From Mesorhizobium sp. (GTDB taxonomy: Bacteria; Pseudomonadota; Alphaproteobacteria; Rhizobiales; Rhizobiaceae), in contig JAEKLU010000243.1 in NCBI GenBank assembly GCA_019509685.1, forward strand, positions 1-13,424: a stretch of 13,424 bases of DNA. Direction: 5' to 3'. The position numbers were made by a program, and so were the translations under genes. Positions 13,272 to 13,424 of this stretch are shown piece after piece; positions within the stretch are counted from its first letter, which is position 1, and every line of letters begins with the position of its first letter. The notes under the pieces were generated by a model that was not told where the DNA came from, made no database searches, and saw only the letters and a list, made by a program, of their open reading frames with translations.

Positions 13272-13424
13272 TCACTCCCAGAACGACCTGATGCCTTCGC
13301 GGTGTGCGTCGCAGCGCGAGACGCCGATGTCCTTGAGCTGCTCGTCGGTCATTTCCAGCAAGGCAAGGCGGCCGCGGCGGCGTTCGAGCATCCGGTCGAG
13401 TTGGCGGGCGATTGAACCGAGCAT
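13272..13424 (-). CDS. DUF1127 domain-containing protein
   Basis: 50 residues read on the minus strand from an ATG at the last bases of the window: RQLDRMLERRRGRLALLEM, then TDEQLKDIGVSRCDAHREGI and RSFWE. The block L-x-x-M-x-D-x-x-L-x-D-I-G-V-S-R is diagnostic of DUF1127 (YjiS-like), a short Arg-rich family; members in other alphaproteobacteria have been linked to phosphate, RNA and stress responses. The ATG at 13422-13424 may be the true start, but the frame could continue beyond the edge, so completeness is uncertain. It converges with the Pr6Pr gene, the two stop codons being back to back. Confidence 0.88.
   Translation of the reverse strand: MLGSIARQLDRMLERRRGRLALLEMTDEQLKDIGVSRCDAHREGIRSFWE

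Noticed and set aside
1..13424. tRNA, rRNA, CRISPR, insertion sequence or integrase signals
   Set aside because: No cloverleaf with a conserved T-loop, no regular direct-repeat array, and no transposase or recombinase was seen on either strand. The inverted repeats present are hairpin elements lacking any transposase.

Overview
The window looks like a chromosomal segment of an alphaproteobacterium of the order Rhizobiales, most likely Mesorhizobium or a close relative. The grounds are high GC with strong third-position bias, the divergent pair of a DUF1476 F1-ATPase zeta subunit and purC, the purC/purS/purQ run, a DUF1127 protein, and several palindromic intergenic repeats of the kind common in rhizobia. 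The genus is inferred from protein resemblance recalled from memory; no search was run.

Layout. (1) 1-2096, minus strand: a probable operon of a RutF/HpaC-like flavin reductase, a MoxR-type AAA+ ATPase and a CoxE-like VWA protein that runs off the left edge. (2) 2277-4326, plus strand: a branched-chain amino acid type substrate-binding protein gene broken by a frameshift near 3045, then a P1 (DmpA/NylC-type) peptidase whose start overlaps the old stop codon of the binding protein. (3) 4333-4590, minus: a DUF2171 protein, convergent with the peptidase. (4) 4802-6109, plus: purB. (5) 6161-7725: a CatE-like two-domain VOC protein (minus) and a small RBBP9/YdeN-type alpha/beta hydrolase (plus), divergent around a control region that carries a repeated operator-like motif. 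(6) 7734-8837: a 144-bp palindromic repeat, an HpcH/HpaI aldolase (minus), a composite palindromic repeat, and the intrinsic terminator of the next gene. (7) 8918-9238, minus: ATPase inhibitor zeta subunit, divergent from (8) 9515-12187, plus: purC, purS, a small coiled-coil protein, kptA (RNA 2'-phosphotransferase) and purQ. (9) 12225-13271, plus: a small lipoprotein and a Pr6Pr/AIG1-like membrane protein. (10) 13272-13424, minus: a DUF1127 protein ending at the right edge.

PurB, PurC, PurS and PurQ act in de novo purine synthesis. purL, the third FGAM synthase subunit, is not in the window. The most unusual arrangement is the pair of unrelated genes, a lower-GC coiled-coil protein and kptA, placed between purS and purQ. 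The kptA stop overlaps the purQ start (ATGA), so an NAD-dependent RNA end-processing enzyme appears translationally coupled to a glutaminase subunit of purine synthesis. I saw no insertion sequence, CRISPR array, tRNA or rRNA. No gene-free stretch exceeds 300 bases; the longest, 9239-9514 and 8650-8917, are described below.
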